Positions 8,827 to 16,660 of a DNA stretch of 64,000 nucleotides are shown here, piece by piece. The notes below the pieces were generated by a model. That model was not told where the DNA came from, made no database searches, and saw only the letters and a list, made by a program, of their open reading frames with translations. Every line of letters starts with the position of its first letter. Positions within the stretch are counted from its first letter, which is position 1. Both the position numbers and the translations under genes were made by a program. Source of the DNA: Pseudomonas sp. UBA5706 (GTDB lineage: Bacteria; Pseudomonadota; Gammaproteobacteria; Pseudomonadales; Pseudomonadaceae); assembly GCF_002419965.1 (NCBI RefSeq), contig NZ_DIHC01000011.1, forward strand, positions 244,252 to 308,251. Direction: 5' to 3'.

Positions 8827-9704
8827 CAGGACGCCTTATTGCGCAAAAGGAGAAGACGGGAACTGAGGCTCAGCAACAGTACGAACAAAGTCAGAATCAA
8901 GGCGCCGGCCCAGGCCAGGGAATGCCAGTCATCGAACGGGCTCATCGCATACTGGAAGATCACCACGGGAACGCTCGCGATGGGTTTGAGCACGTTGCTG
9001 CTCCAGAACTGGTTACCGAAGGCGGTGAACAGCAGCGGCGCGGTTTCCCCGGTGATGCGCGCCAGTGCCAGCAGCACACCGGTCACGACCCCGGCCTTGG
9101 CGGCACGCAGGACGATCTGCAGGGTCAGTTTCCATTGCGGTACGCCCAGCGCCAGCGCAGCTTCGCGCATGGTCGAAGGTTGCAACTGGAGCATTTCGTC
9201 GGTGGTGCGGACCACGACCGGGATCACCAGCAGGGCCAGAGCCAGGGCACCGGCGATGGCCGAGAAACCCACCTGGTGGTTGGTCAGCGCACTGACCGGC
9301 AGGATGACCGCGGTATACACAAACAGCCCCAGCACGATCGAAGGCGCCGAGAGCAGAATGTCGTTGATGAAGCGCACCGCGTTGCCCAGCTTCGAGTGAC
9401 GGGCGAATTCGGCCAGCCAGATACCGGCCATCAGGCCGATCGGGGTGCCAATCAACAGGCCGATGCCCGACATCAGGACGCTGCCGTAAAAGGCATTGGC
9501 CAGGCCGCCTTCGGAACCTGGTGGCGGCGTCATCTCGGTGAACAGGCGCAGGTTCAGCGCCTCGAAACCGTTGATCACGGTCGTCAGCAGAATCCACACC
9601 AGCCACAGCAAGCCGAAGGCCGTCGCGCCGCAACTAAGGACAAGCGCGATCATGTTCTTGATCGCGCGGGCGCGGTACAGGTTCTGGTTATCGGGCTGAC
9701 TCAT
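8826..9704 (-). CDS. pstA: Phosphate ABC transporter permease PstA
   Basis: 292 residues with about six membrane segments and the binding-protein-dependent permease EAA-type loop (MREAALALGVPQWK). Its size is that of the E. coli-type PstA (about 296 residues), not the much longer PstA encoded in the canonical Pseudomonas pst operon. Its start overlaps the pstC stop by four bases (ATGA) and its stop overlaps the pstB start, so translation is coupled. Confidence 0.96.
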   Translation of the reverse strand: MSQPDNQNLYRARAIKNMIALVLSCGATAFGLLWLVWILLTTVINGFEALNLRLFTEMTPPPGSEGGLANAFYGSVLMSGIGLLIGTPIGLMAGIWLAEFARHSKLGNAVRFINDILLSAPSIVLGLFVYTAVILPVSALTNHQVGFSAIAGALALALLVIPVVVRTTDEMLQLQPSTMREAALALGVPQWKLTLQIVLRAAKAGVVTGVLLALARITGETAPLLFTAFGNQFWSSNVLKPIASVPVVIFQYAMSPFDDWHSLAWAGALILTLFVLLLSLSSRLLLLRNKAS

Positions 9705-10696
9705 AGACCCTCCTTGCGCGATAGGCGAGACAACATCAAACGGGCAATCGCCAGGACGATGAAGGTCACCACAAACAGCAAAAAGCCAAGGGCAATCAGC
9801 GAAGAACGGTGCAGGTCGGTGTAGGCCTCGCTGAACTCGTTGGCGATCACCGAGGCGATCGAGCTGCTGGGCATCATCAGCGAGGCCGAGAACTGATGGG
9901 CGTTACCCAGCACGAAGGTCACGGCCATGGTTTCACCCAGCGCGCGGCCCAGCCCCAGGAAGATTCCGCCGACCACCGCCGAACGGGTATAAGGCAGGAC
10001 GATGTCCCAGACCACTTCCCACGTGGTACCGCCCAGCGCGTAGGCCGACTCCTTGAGCGCCACCGGTACGCTGCGGAACACCTCAGTCATCACCGAGGTA
10101 ATGAAAGGGGTAATCATGATCGCCAGCACGATGCCGGCCGTGAGCATGCCGATACCCAGTGGCGGGCCCTGGAACACCGGGCCGATCACGGGCAAGGCGC
10201 CCAGGTTGTCGTTGATCCAGGGAGCCATGTTTTGCGCCATGAACGGGCCGAAGACGAACAGTCCCCACATGCCGTAGATAATCGAGGGAATACCCGCCAG
10301 CAGTTCAACGGCGGAAGCAATCGGCATCCGCAACCAGGGCGGCGCCACTTCAGTCAGAAAAATCGCGATGCCGAAGCTCACCGGAACGGCGATCAGCAGC
10401 GCGAGAAAGGAGGTCACCAAGGTGCCGTAAATCGGTACCAACGCGCCAAAGTGGCCGGTGACCGCATCCCATTCGGTACTGGTAAGAAATTCGAATCCAA
10501 AGGTCTTGAACGCCAGGGCGCCGCCCCAGAGTGTCGAACCGGCGATACCGGCCAGCAATAGCAGCACCAACATAGCCGCTCCCAGCATCGCGCGCCGGAA
10601 CCAGGCGTCGTGCCGATGATCGCGGGCCGCGCGTTTGTCGCTCTCGGACGTCATGTCCGTAACGGCAGCGGGCATATAGTGGGTGTTCTCAGTCAT
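9701..10696 (-). CDS. pstC: Phosphate ABC transporter permease PstC
   Basis: 331 residues from ATG 10696, after which the first membrane segment begins near residue 37. The frame stays open upstream to 10888, but that part lies in the pstS 3' end. About six membrane segments and the permease loop LKESAYALGGTTWE are visible. This is a short PstC like that of E. coli (about 319), in contrast to the roughly 670-residue PstC of the main Pseudomonas pst operon. A hairpin separates it from pstS. Together with PstA it forms the phosphate channel. Confidence 0.95.
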   Translation of the reverse strand: MTENTHYMPAAVTDMTSESDKRAARDHRHDAWFRRAMLGAAMLVLLLLAGIAGSTLWGGALAFKTFGFEFLTSTEWDAVTGHFGALVPIYGTLVTSFLALLIAVPVSFGIAIFLTEVAPPWLRMPIASAVELLAGIPSIIYGMWGLFVFGPFMAQNMAPWINDNLGALPVIGPVFQGPPLGIGMLTAGIVLAIMITPFITSVMTEVFRSVPVALKESAYALGGTTWEVVWDIVLPYTRSAVVGGIFLGLGRALGETMAVTFVLGNAHQFSASLMMPSSSIASVIANEFSEAYTDLHRSSLIALGFLLFVVTFIVLAIARLMLSRLSRKEGL

Positions 10697-10717
10697 GGGG
10701 TTCCACTCGCAAAGAAA

Positions 10718-10745
10718 CCCTGTCACCGAGCGCTCGATGACAGGG
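10718..10745 (-). promoter_or_regulatory. pstS-pstC intercistronic hairpin
   Basis: CCCTGTCA (10718-10725) pairs with TGACAGGG (10738-10745), and the middle, CGAGCGCTCG, is itself a perfect palindrome. No T-tract follows. Such hairpins downstream of a binding-protein gene usually protect the upstream message or cause partial termination, giving more PstS than permease (known principle; inferred here). Confidence 0.65.
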
Positions 10746-10763
10746 GTAAGCCGGATAACGTCG

Positions 10764-11783
10764 TTACTTGGTGAACTCGGTTTTCCAGTAATCTTCGATC
10801 TTGCTGACCAGCTCCTTCGGCAGAGGGACGTAGTCCAGCGACTCGGCCTGAGCCTGGCCCTTTTCCAGCGACCACTTGAAGAACTCAAATGCAGCAGCGC
10901 TCTTCTCGGCGTTTTTCGGCTGCTTGTACATGATGATCCAGGTGGTTGCAGTGATAGGCCATGCCTCAGCGCCCGGGGCGTTGGTCATGATCAGGTTGAA
11001 GTCCTTGGCGTCTTCCCATTTGGCGGTCGCGGCCGCAGCGGCGAACGCTTTGGCGCTAGGCTCGACCACTTTGCCTGCAGCGTTTTCCAGCTTGGCAAAA
11101 GCGATGTTGTTGGTCTTGGCGTAGGCAAATTCGACGTAGCCGATCGAACCCTTGATCTGCTTCACGTAGGCAGCGACACCCTCGTTACCCTTGCCGCCCA
11201 CACCGACCGGCCACTGCACGGCCGAACCTTCGCCGACGGCGGTTTTCCACTCAGGGCTAACCTTGGCCAGGTAGTTGGTGAAGTTAAAGGAAGTACCCGA
11301 ACCGTCCGAACGGTGCACCACGGTGATGGCGGTGGCCGGCAGGGTCAGGCCTTTGTTCAGGGCGACGATCGCCGGGTCGTTCCACTTGGTGATCTTGCCC
11401 TGAAAGATGTCAGCCAGGACCTTGCCGGTCAGTTCCAGTTTGCCGGTTTCGATGCCTTCGACGTTGATGACCGGAACGATGCCGCCGATCACGCTAGGGA
11501 ACTGGCCCAGGCCGCCTGCCTGTAAGTCTTCAGCCCTGAGAGGAGCGTCCGAAGCGCCGAAGTCAACGGTCGCGGCCTTGATCTGGGCGATGCCACCGCC
11601 CGAGCCGATGGACTGGTAGTTGATCCTGGTGTCGGTGCTCTTGCTGTAATCGGTAGCCCATTTGGAGATGACGGGAAAAACGAAGCTTGAACCCGCACCC
11701 GTGACGTCCGTAGCGTGTGCCATTCCGGTCAGGCACATCGAAGCCAGCAGGAGTGACAGGCGAGTTTTTGTCAGCAGATTCAC
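10764..11783 (-). CDS. pstS: Phosphate-binding periplasmic protein PstS
   Basis: 339 residues, starting with GTG 11783 after GAGG. A signal peptide of about 24 residues ends in MAHA before TDVTGAGSSF. Phosphate-binding motifs TGAGSSF, SIGSGGGI, FGASDAPL and HRSDGSGTSF are present. The length matches E. coli PstS (346). It captures phosphate in the periplasm for the PstCAB importer. It is the first gene of the operon, with a Pho box 85 bases upstream, so PhoB induction under phosphate limitation is expected. Confidence 0.97.
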   Translation of the reverse strand: MNLLTKTRLSLLLASMCLTGMAHATDVTGAGSSFVFPVISKWATDYSKSTDTRINYQSIGSGGGIAQIKAATVDFGASDAPLRAEDLQAGGLGQFPSVIGGIVPVINVEGIETGKLELTGKVLADIFQGKITKWNDPAIVALNKGLTLPATAITVVHRSDGSGTSFNFTNYLAKVSPEWKTAVGEGSAVQWPVGVGGKGNEGVAAYVKQIKGSIGYVEFAYAKTNNIAFAKLENAAGKVVEPSAKAFAAAAATAKWEDAKDFNLIMTNAPGAEAWPITATTWIIMYKQPKNAEKSAAAFEFFKWSLEKGQAQAESLDYVPLPKELVSKIEDYWKTEFTK

Positions 11784-11867
11784 GGCAATACCTCAACAAG
11801 AGAATGGGTGGGTGTGGTCGCAGTTGAAGACCCGAGGCAGATTTAAAACCGGAAACATTTCTGTTTG

Positions 11868-11885
11868 ATGACAGTCTTTAGACAG
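11868..11885 (-). promoter_or_regulatory. Pho box upstream of pstS
   Basis: On the minus strand the 18 bases read CTGTCTAAAGACTGTCAT: two CTGTC direct repeats spaced by 11 bases with an A/T-rich middle, a close match to the PhoB consensus. It sits 85 bases before the pstS GTG, a normal place for a PhoB site replacing the -35 element. Confidence 0.8.
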
Positions 11886-11937
11886 CGCGAAAAATCAGCG
11901 ACTTTTCTAGGTGATCGTTCACGACCGGTAACGGCAA

Positions 11938-11969
11938 AACCCCCGTTTTCACTGGAGAAAACGGGGGTT
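11938..11969 (-). terminator. Strong hairpin terminator (MFS operon end)
   Basis: AACCCCCGTTTTC (11938-11950) and GAAAACGGGGGTT (11957-11969) form a perfect 13-bp stem with a six-base loop. Read leftward on the minus strand, the stem is followed by a run of T. It would end the leftward transcript from the CoA-transferase/MFS operon before the pstS promoter. Confidence 0.75.
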
Positions 11970-12106
11970 ATCCGGTGTTGATAATTTAATATCAATGCGC
12001 CACATCACGGTGGCAGGCGATGGTTTGATTGTGGGTTTACGCGGCCGCCCGCTTGCACCTGATACCGCTGACAAGCCGCACGGCCACACACACGTCAGGG
12101 TCCATT

Positions 12107-13414
12107 CTATTTTGGGATCGGCTCCAGCGTTTCTTGTGTTTCGACATTTTGCGGCGTTGCCTTAAGGTCGGCGGTGAACGGTTTTTCCGGCCTCATTGTG
12201 AACGTCAACAACACCCCCGCCGCCATGATGCCGATGGACACCAGGAAGGTAATATTCCAATTGCCGCTCTGATCGATGAGGTATCCCGCCAGGACCGGGC
12301 TGACGATCGCAGCCGTGAAACCGGTGCCGCTCATGATCCCGCTGGCAGTGCCGGAGCGGTCATAGGCGATGTCCATGGGAATCGCCCACATGGGGCCAAT
12401 GGTCATTTCATTGAAGAACATGGCCGCGCCCAGGCACAGCAAGGCATACATTGGCTCGTGGAGAATCAGCACCGGAATCAGCGACAGCCCGGTCAAGGCC
12501 ATGCAGGTGGCCACCATGTAGCTACGCGCCCAGCGCAGGTTACCGGTACGGCGCAGCAACCGGTCGCTGATCATCCCGCCTGCCAGATCGCCCACGACGC
12601 CCGCAAAGAACACGCCGGAAGTAAAAATCACAGCACTTTTGATATTCAGGTTGAAGTTGTGCATGAAGTACAACGGCATCCAGCTGAGCATCAGCCAGAG
12701 AATCCAGTTGTAGCAAAAATACACGCTGGAGACCGGCAGCATGCGTTTGTACAGGCGTGCCCATGTGCCGGGAATGTCCTTGGGGTGAATCTTCGGCGCG
12801 GGTAACGTGCGCAATTCGTCCTGGGTGATGCGCGGATGATCGGCCGGTTTCTCGGTGTACGTGACGCACCACAGCACCAGCCAGCCGAAACTCAGTGCAC
12901 CCAGCAGGTAAAACGCGAAACGCCAGTCGTAGGCGCTCATCAACGCCATCACCAGCACCGGCGCCACGGCATTGCCCAGGCGCGCCGCCGAATGCGTGAT
13001 GCCTTGTGCCATGCCACGTTTGTCCTTGGCCACCCATGACGCCATCGCGCTGGTTGCCGCAGGAAAGGTCGCGCCCTCCCCCAACCCCAGCAGCAAGCGC
13101 GCCAGCACCAGCGACACGAAGCCGCCCGCCATGCCGGTAAGCGCCGTCGCGATGGCCCATATAAAGGCACACGCCACCAGCGTACGCTTGGCACCGAAGC
13201 GGTCGCTCACCCAGCCGCCAATGAACTGGAAGATCACGTAGGGATAGGCGAACGCAGAGAAGATAAAGCCCAGCTGCGTATTGCTCAGCCCCAGTTCGGC
13301 GCTGAATTGACTGGCCGCGGTGCTGATGTTGACCCGGTCGACATAGGTGATGAAGTACATCAGGCACAGCATCACCAGCACGGTGGTGGTCGCCTTGATC
13401 TTTAGCCCTTTCAT
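12107..13414 (-). CDS. MFS transporter, anion:cation symporter (organic/sugar acid) family
   Basis: 435 residues from ATG 13414, which follows GAGG nine bases upstream. The frame is open further upstream but without a good site. Twelve hydrophobic segments are visible. The early motif YVDRVNISTAA and the loop WVSDRFGAKRT are typical of the ACS family (glucarate, galactonate, hexuronate and phthalate transporters). It is the third gene after the crotonase-fold and CoA-transferase genes, with a 62-base gap. In that context it most likely imports the organic acid that the CoA-transferase activates (inference). A strong terminator follows. Confidence 0.9.
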   Translation of the reverse strand: MKGLKIKATTTVLVMLCLMYFITYVDRVNISTAASQFSAELGLSNTQLGFIFSAFAYPYVIFQFIGGWVSDRFGAKRTLVACAFIWAIATALTGMAGGFVSLVLARLLLGLGEGATFPAATSAMASWVAKDKRGMAQGITHSAARLGNAVAPVLVMALMSAYDWRFAFYLLGALSFGWLVLWCVTYTEKPADHPRITQDELRTLPAPKIHPKDIPGTWARLYKRMLPVSSVYFCYNWILWLMLSWMPLYFMHNFNLNIKSAVIFTSGVFFAGVVGDLAGGMISDRLLRRTGNLRWARSYMVATCMALTGLSLIPVLILHEPMYALLCLGAAMFFNEMTIGPMWAIPMDIAYDRSGTASGIMSGTGFTAAIVSPVLAGYLIDQSGNWNITFLVSIGIMAAGVLLTFTMRPEKPFTADLKATPQNVETQETLEPIPK

Positions 13415-13476
13415 GGTTGCGGTCCTCAGTGTCTTTTTTTGTAGTTGTTCACTAATGCGCTGGATGAGGCTTGGGG

Positions 13477-14670
13477 TCACAGTGCCAGAATCGCGCCCTC
13501 ACGCCGCAGCTCGCTGATCTGCGTGGCGTCATATCCATACTCGGCGAGGATTTCCAGGGTGTGCTCGCCCAGCAGGGGCGACGGGCGATTGACCTGTTTC
13601 GGGGTTTCGGAAAAATGAATCGGCAAGGCGATGCTGCGTGCCGAACCCGTGACCGGGTGATGCGTCTCGACGATCATTTCCCGTTCCAGAATCTGCGGGT
13701 GCTCGACCGCCTGGGAAATATCCAGCACTGCGCCCACCGGCAGCCCGGCGACGTCCAGCCGTGCGACCCAGTTATCGGTGGTGTCCTGCACCAGGCATTC
13801 GGTGATCAGCTCAACCAGCGCCTGGCGATTGTTCATGCGCAGCACATTGCTGGCGAAGCGCGGGTCGTCGCTGATGTGCGGCGCGTCCAGCACCTGCAAC
13901 AGGCGTTCGTAGTTGCCCTGATTGGCGGCGCCGATATTGATCCAGCCGTCCTGGGTCCTGAACGCCTGATACGGTGTGCTGGTGGAGTTGGCCGAGCCCA
14001 TCTTCGGCAGGATCACGCCTTCGGAAAAATAGTTCGCGGCGGGCCAGTACATCTGTTGGAAGCCTGCTTCCAGCAACGAGGTGTCGACCACCTGCCCCAG
14101 CCCGGTCTTCTGCTTGTGGGCGTACGCTGCCGCGATACCCAGCGCTGCGAGAATTCCGGCGTTGATGTCGGCAATCGGTGAACCGGCCTTGATCGGGGCC
14201 TGCCCCGGCTCGCCGGTGGAGCTCATAAGACCTGAAAGACCCTGGGCAATCAGGTCAAAACCGCCCTTGTCGGCATAAGGGCCGGTGCGTCCATAACCGG
14301 ACACGGAACAGTAAATCAGCCCGGGGTTGAGCTCCTTCAGCGCGTCGTAGCCCAGCCCGAGCTTTTCCATGGTGCCTTTACGGTAGTTTTCGGTGACTAC
14401 ATCGGCGTCAGCCAGCATGCGTCGCAGCACGTCCTTGCCTGCGTCGGTCTTGAGGTTCAGGGCGATGTCGCGCTTGTTGCGGTTGAGGATCATGAACGAG
14501 GCGGATTCACCGTGCTCCAGGATCGGCGCGAATCGGCGGCAGTCATCGCCATCCATTTTCTCGACCTTGATCACGTCGGCGCCCATGTCAGCCAGCATCA
14601 TTCCGCAGATGGGGCCGGACATGATGTGCGACAGCTCGATGACCTTCATGCCTTGCAGTGGACCAGCCAT
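13477..14670 (-). CDS. CaiB/BaiF family III CoA-transferase
   Basis: 397 residues from ATG 14670, preceded by GGAGG with eight-base spacing. Motifs of the formyl-CoA transferase family are clear: an N-terminal MKVIELSHIMSGP, ADVIKVE, GYGRTGPY and the catalytic Asp (Asp168 in SPIADINAG, corresponding to Asp169 of formyl-CoA transferase). These enzymes move CoA from one acyl-CoA to a free carboxylate through aspartyl-CoA intermediates. The start lies one base after the stop of the crotonase-fold gene, indicating coupling. The acyl substrate cannot be read. Pairing with a crotonase recalls CaiB-CaiD of carnitine metabolism, but the transporter type differs (MFS, not BCCT). Confidence 0.92.
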   Translation of the reverse strand: MAGPLQGMKVIELSHIMSGPICGMMLADMGADVIKVEKMDGDDCRRFAPILEHGESASFMILNRNKRDIALNLKTDAGKDVLRRMLADADVVTENYRKGTMEKLGLGYDALKELNPGLIYCSVSGYGRTGPYADKGGFDLIAQGLSGLMSSTGEPGQAPIKAGSPIADINAGILAALGIAAAYAHKQKTGLGQVVDTSLLEAGFQQMYWPAANYFSEGVILPKMGSANSTSTPYQAFRTQDGWINIGAANQGNYERLLQVLDAPHISDDPRFASNVLRMNNRQALVELITECLVQDTTDNWVARLDVAGLPVGAVLDISQAVEHPQILEREMIVETHHPVTGSARSIALPIHFSETPKQVNRPSPLLGEHTLEILAEYGYDATQISELRREGAILAL

Positions 14671-14671
14671 A

Positions 14672-15496
14672 TCAGTTGCCTCCAAAAACAGGTGTGCGTT
14701 TGGCGAGAAAGGCCTGATAGCCGATCTGGAAATCCTCGGTGCCGAAGCAATCGAACGCCTCGTCGTACTCGTTGGCACTCAAGGGTGTGGGGTCGATGCA
14801 GCGCTGCACGAAGCGTTTGTGCCAGCGCGCCACCAGCGGCGCGCCGTCGGCGATACGACGCGCGCTGATCATCGCCTGCTCCTCTACCCGGGCATCGCTC
14901 ACCACGCGGCTGACGATGCGTTTATGCAGCGCTTCGGCGGCGTCGAATACGCGTCCCTCCAGCAAAATCTCCAACGTGACGTCGGGGCCGGCGATGCGCA
15001 TCAGTCCACTCATTTCATCGTGGGACATCGCCAGCCCCAGCTTGCTGACCGGCACGCCGAAACGGCTGGACTCCCCGCAGATACGAATATCGCAAAGTGA
15101 TGCGATTCCCAGCCCGCCGCCAACGCAAATGCCATGAATCATCGCCACCAGCGGATGCCGGCATCGTGCGATCGCGCGCAGTGCGCCGTGCATGACGGGT
15201 CCGTACTGCCGCGCCTGTTCGACATTGCTGCGATGGGTTTCGAATTCGGAAATGTCGTTGCCCGGACCAAAGGCTTTGGTGCCCGCGCCACGAATGATGA
15301 TGCAGCGCACCGAGTCATCGGCGTCCAACGCGCTGATAGTGTCTTCCAGCAGTTGCCACATGGGCATCGTGGTCGCATTGAGCTTGTGGGGCCGGTTAAG
15401 AATGACAATGGCGAGCGCACCGTCGCGTTCGAGCAACACCGGCGGTGCCGGGTGCGCTGCGGCGGGGGCGATGGCGGATGACGCGGGGGTGTTCAT
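14672..15496 (-). CDS. Crotonase-fold (enoyl-CoA hydratase/isomerase family) protein lacking the canonical glutamates
   Basis: 274 residues from ATG 15496, preceded by GAAGGA. The crotonase fold is recognisable by the substrate loop GAGTKAFGPGNDISEF (residues about 70-85), the oxyanion segment IHGICVGGGLGIASLCDI (about 120-137) and FGVPVSKLGLAMS. In classical hydratases the motif GGGxELA carries Glu144 and PExxxG carries Glu164. Here the matching residues are Gly130 and Val150. A plain hydration reaction is therefore doubtful; the fold also supports isomerases, hydrolases, decarboxylases and dehalogenases, and the GGGLGIS-type motif occurs in 4-chlorobenzoyl-CoA dehalogenase. It is the first gene of the CoA-transferase operon, divergent from a GntR gene. 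Confidence 0.88.
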   Translation of the reverse strand: MNTPASSAIAPAAAHPAPPVLLERDGALAIVILNRPHKLNATTMPMWQLLEDTISALDADDSVRCIIIRGAGTKAFGPGNDISEFETHRSNVEQARQYGPVMHGALRAIARCRHPLVAMIHGICVGGGLGIASLCDIRICGESSRFGVPVSKLGLAMSHDEMSGLMRIAGPDVTLEILLEGRVFDAAEALHKRIVSRVVSDARVEEQAMISARRIADGAPLVARWHKRFVQRCIDPTPLSANEYDEAFDCFGTEDFQIGYQAFLAKRTPVFGGN

Positions 15497-15518
15497 GGCT
15501 GTTCCTTCTCTTGTTATG

Positions 15519-15539
15519 AACGGTATTTGGGATACCGTT
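15519..15539. promoter_or_regulatory. Likely GntR operator (21-bp perfect palindrome)
   Basis: AACGGTAT (15519-15526) and ATACCGTT (15532-15539) are perfect inverted repeats separated by TTGGG. The site lies 23 bases upstream of the crotonase start and 136 bases from the GntR start, in the divergent promoter region. A related GGGATACCG core recurs at 15757-15765 inside the regulator's 5' end. Confidence 0.6.
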
Positions 15540-15540
15540 T

Positions 15541-15564
15541 TATATTTTTGGAATCCCAAATATA
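15541..15564. promoter_or_regulatory. Second inverted repeat in the divergent promoter
   Basis: TATATTT (15541-15547) and AAATATA (15558-15564) flank TTGGAATCCC, and the centre contains TTTGG/CCAAA. It starts two bases after the 21-bp palindrome. It may be a second regulator site or overlap the AT-rich promoter of the divergent genes. Confidence 0.4.
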
Positions 15565-15674
15565 GCGATCGCGAGATTCCATGCAAGATTTTTTTAAGGT
15601 ATGACCGATTCCGGGAAGGCATGCGCGACGTTCCGTAACCAGTGAAATAGGCTGTTTTTAAAGGAGGACGTCGC

Positions 15675-16460
15675 ATGCTGGGTGCGCCAATGGATAAAAA
15701 TGACGATCCCACGGATAATCGCATCTACGACGATAGGAGGCTTACGCGCTTCTTATGGGATACCGATGGGGATTTAAGGATGTCCGAGATCACTGCAACG
15801 AATATTAACGAAGCGGCCTACGCCGCACTGCGCGAGCGGATCATCAGCGGCGAACTGGCACCCGGCGCTCCGCTGTCCGAACGCGCCCTCTGCGAAGCAC
15901 TGGCGGTGTCACGCACACCCTTGCGTGAAGCGATCAAGATGCTGGCCCGTGAAGGACTGGTGGAAATTTCCGCGACCCGACGCGCGAAGGTGGCCAGCGT
16001 CACGCTCCATGAGGCCGCAAACATGCTCACCTTGCTGGCCGCCCTGGAGGGATTATCGGGTGAGCAGGCCTGCCAGAAGATTTCCGGCTCGGACATTGCC
16101 GAACTCGAACGGCTTCAGGCAGCAATGCGCCAAAGCTACGAACAGCGGGATCTGCCGGGTTATTTCGAGTTGAACCAGGCCATACATCTGAAAATCCTCG
16201 CCGTGGCCGACAATCAGGTCCTGTCGGAGATGTTCGGCAACCTTAACGCCCGCCTGCGCCACGTACGCAAGCGCCTGACGCCAACCCCCGGTCGCTGGTT
16301 GCAAGCGGTGACCGAACACGAACAGATGCTGGTCTATCTGAAAAAAGGCGAGAGCAAAAAACTGCGTGCGCTGATGGAGGACCACCTGCGTAACAAGATC
16401 GACGTATTCCTGGCGACAATGCTGGAGCACGGGATCGTGAGCGTGCAGCGCTCGGCGTGA
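15675..16460 (+). CDS. GntR family regulator with FCD ligand domain
   Basis: 261 residues from ATG 15675, chosen because AAGGAGG at 15660-15666 has ideal spacing. The next in-frame ATG (15780, giving 226 residues) has no good site but would give the usual family length, so the first 35 residues are uncertain. The winged helix covers about residues 48-110 (AYAALRERIISGELAPGAPLSERALCEALAVSRTPLREAIKMLAREGLVE). An all-helical FCD domain with FELNQAIHLKIL follows. It is divergent from the crotonase/CoA-transferase/MFS operon and very likely represses it until an acid ligand binds, acting on the palindromes between the genes (inference). Confidence 0.9.
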   Translation: MLGAPMDKNDDPTDNRIYDDRRLTRFLWDTDGDLRMSEITATNINEAAYAALRERIISGELAPGAPLSERALCEALAVSRTPLREAIKMLAREGLVEISATRRAKVASVTLHEAANMLTLLAALEGLSGEQACQKISGSDIAELERLQAAMRQSYEQRDLPGYFELNQAIHLKILAVADNQVLSEMFGNLNARLRHVRKRLTPTPGRWLQAVTEHEQMLVYLKKGESKKLRALMEDHLRNKIDVFLATMLEHGIVSVQRSA

Positions 16461-16535
16461 GGGCTGCACGGTCCAGCGTTCGCCCACAGGGCGTAGGAGC
16501 TTGGCACGCCGCCGACCTGGTGCGAAGCGCAGGCG

Positions 16536-16579
16536 AAACCAGGCACGCGGTCTGTCGGGTCTACCAAGGTGCCTGGTTT
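16536..16579. repeat. Inverted repeat between convergent gntR and solute-binding protein genes
   Basis: AAACCAGGCAC (16536-16546) and GTGCCTGGTTT (16569-16579) form a perfect 11-bp stem in the 200-base gap between two gene ends. A short T-run is built into the right arm. It may work as a bidirectional terminator or be a REP-type element. Confidence 0.5.
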
Positions 16580-16660
16580 TGGTGCCGGTACCCGACCGGT
16601 CGTCAGCACGCTGGCCTCCCACCCACGGAGAAACCTCCGCCCCGCAGCGGCAGCGTTTGA

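Larger units (their letters stand above)
11784..12106. other. Intergenic region: pst promoter plus terminator of the MFS operon
   Basis: 323 bases. The left part is the pstS leader with the Pho box (11868-11885). The middle carries a strong terminator hairpin (11938-11969). The remaining 137 bases up to the MFS gene end show nothing I can name. Confidence 0.5.
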
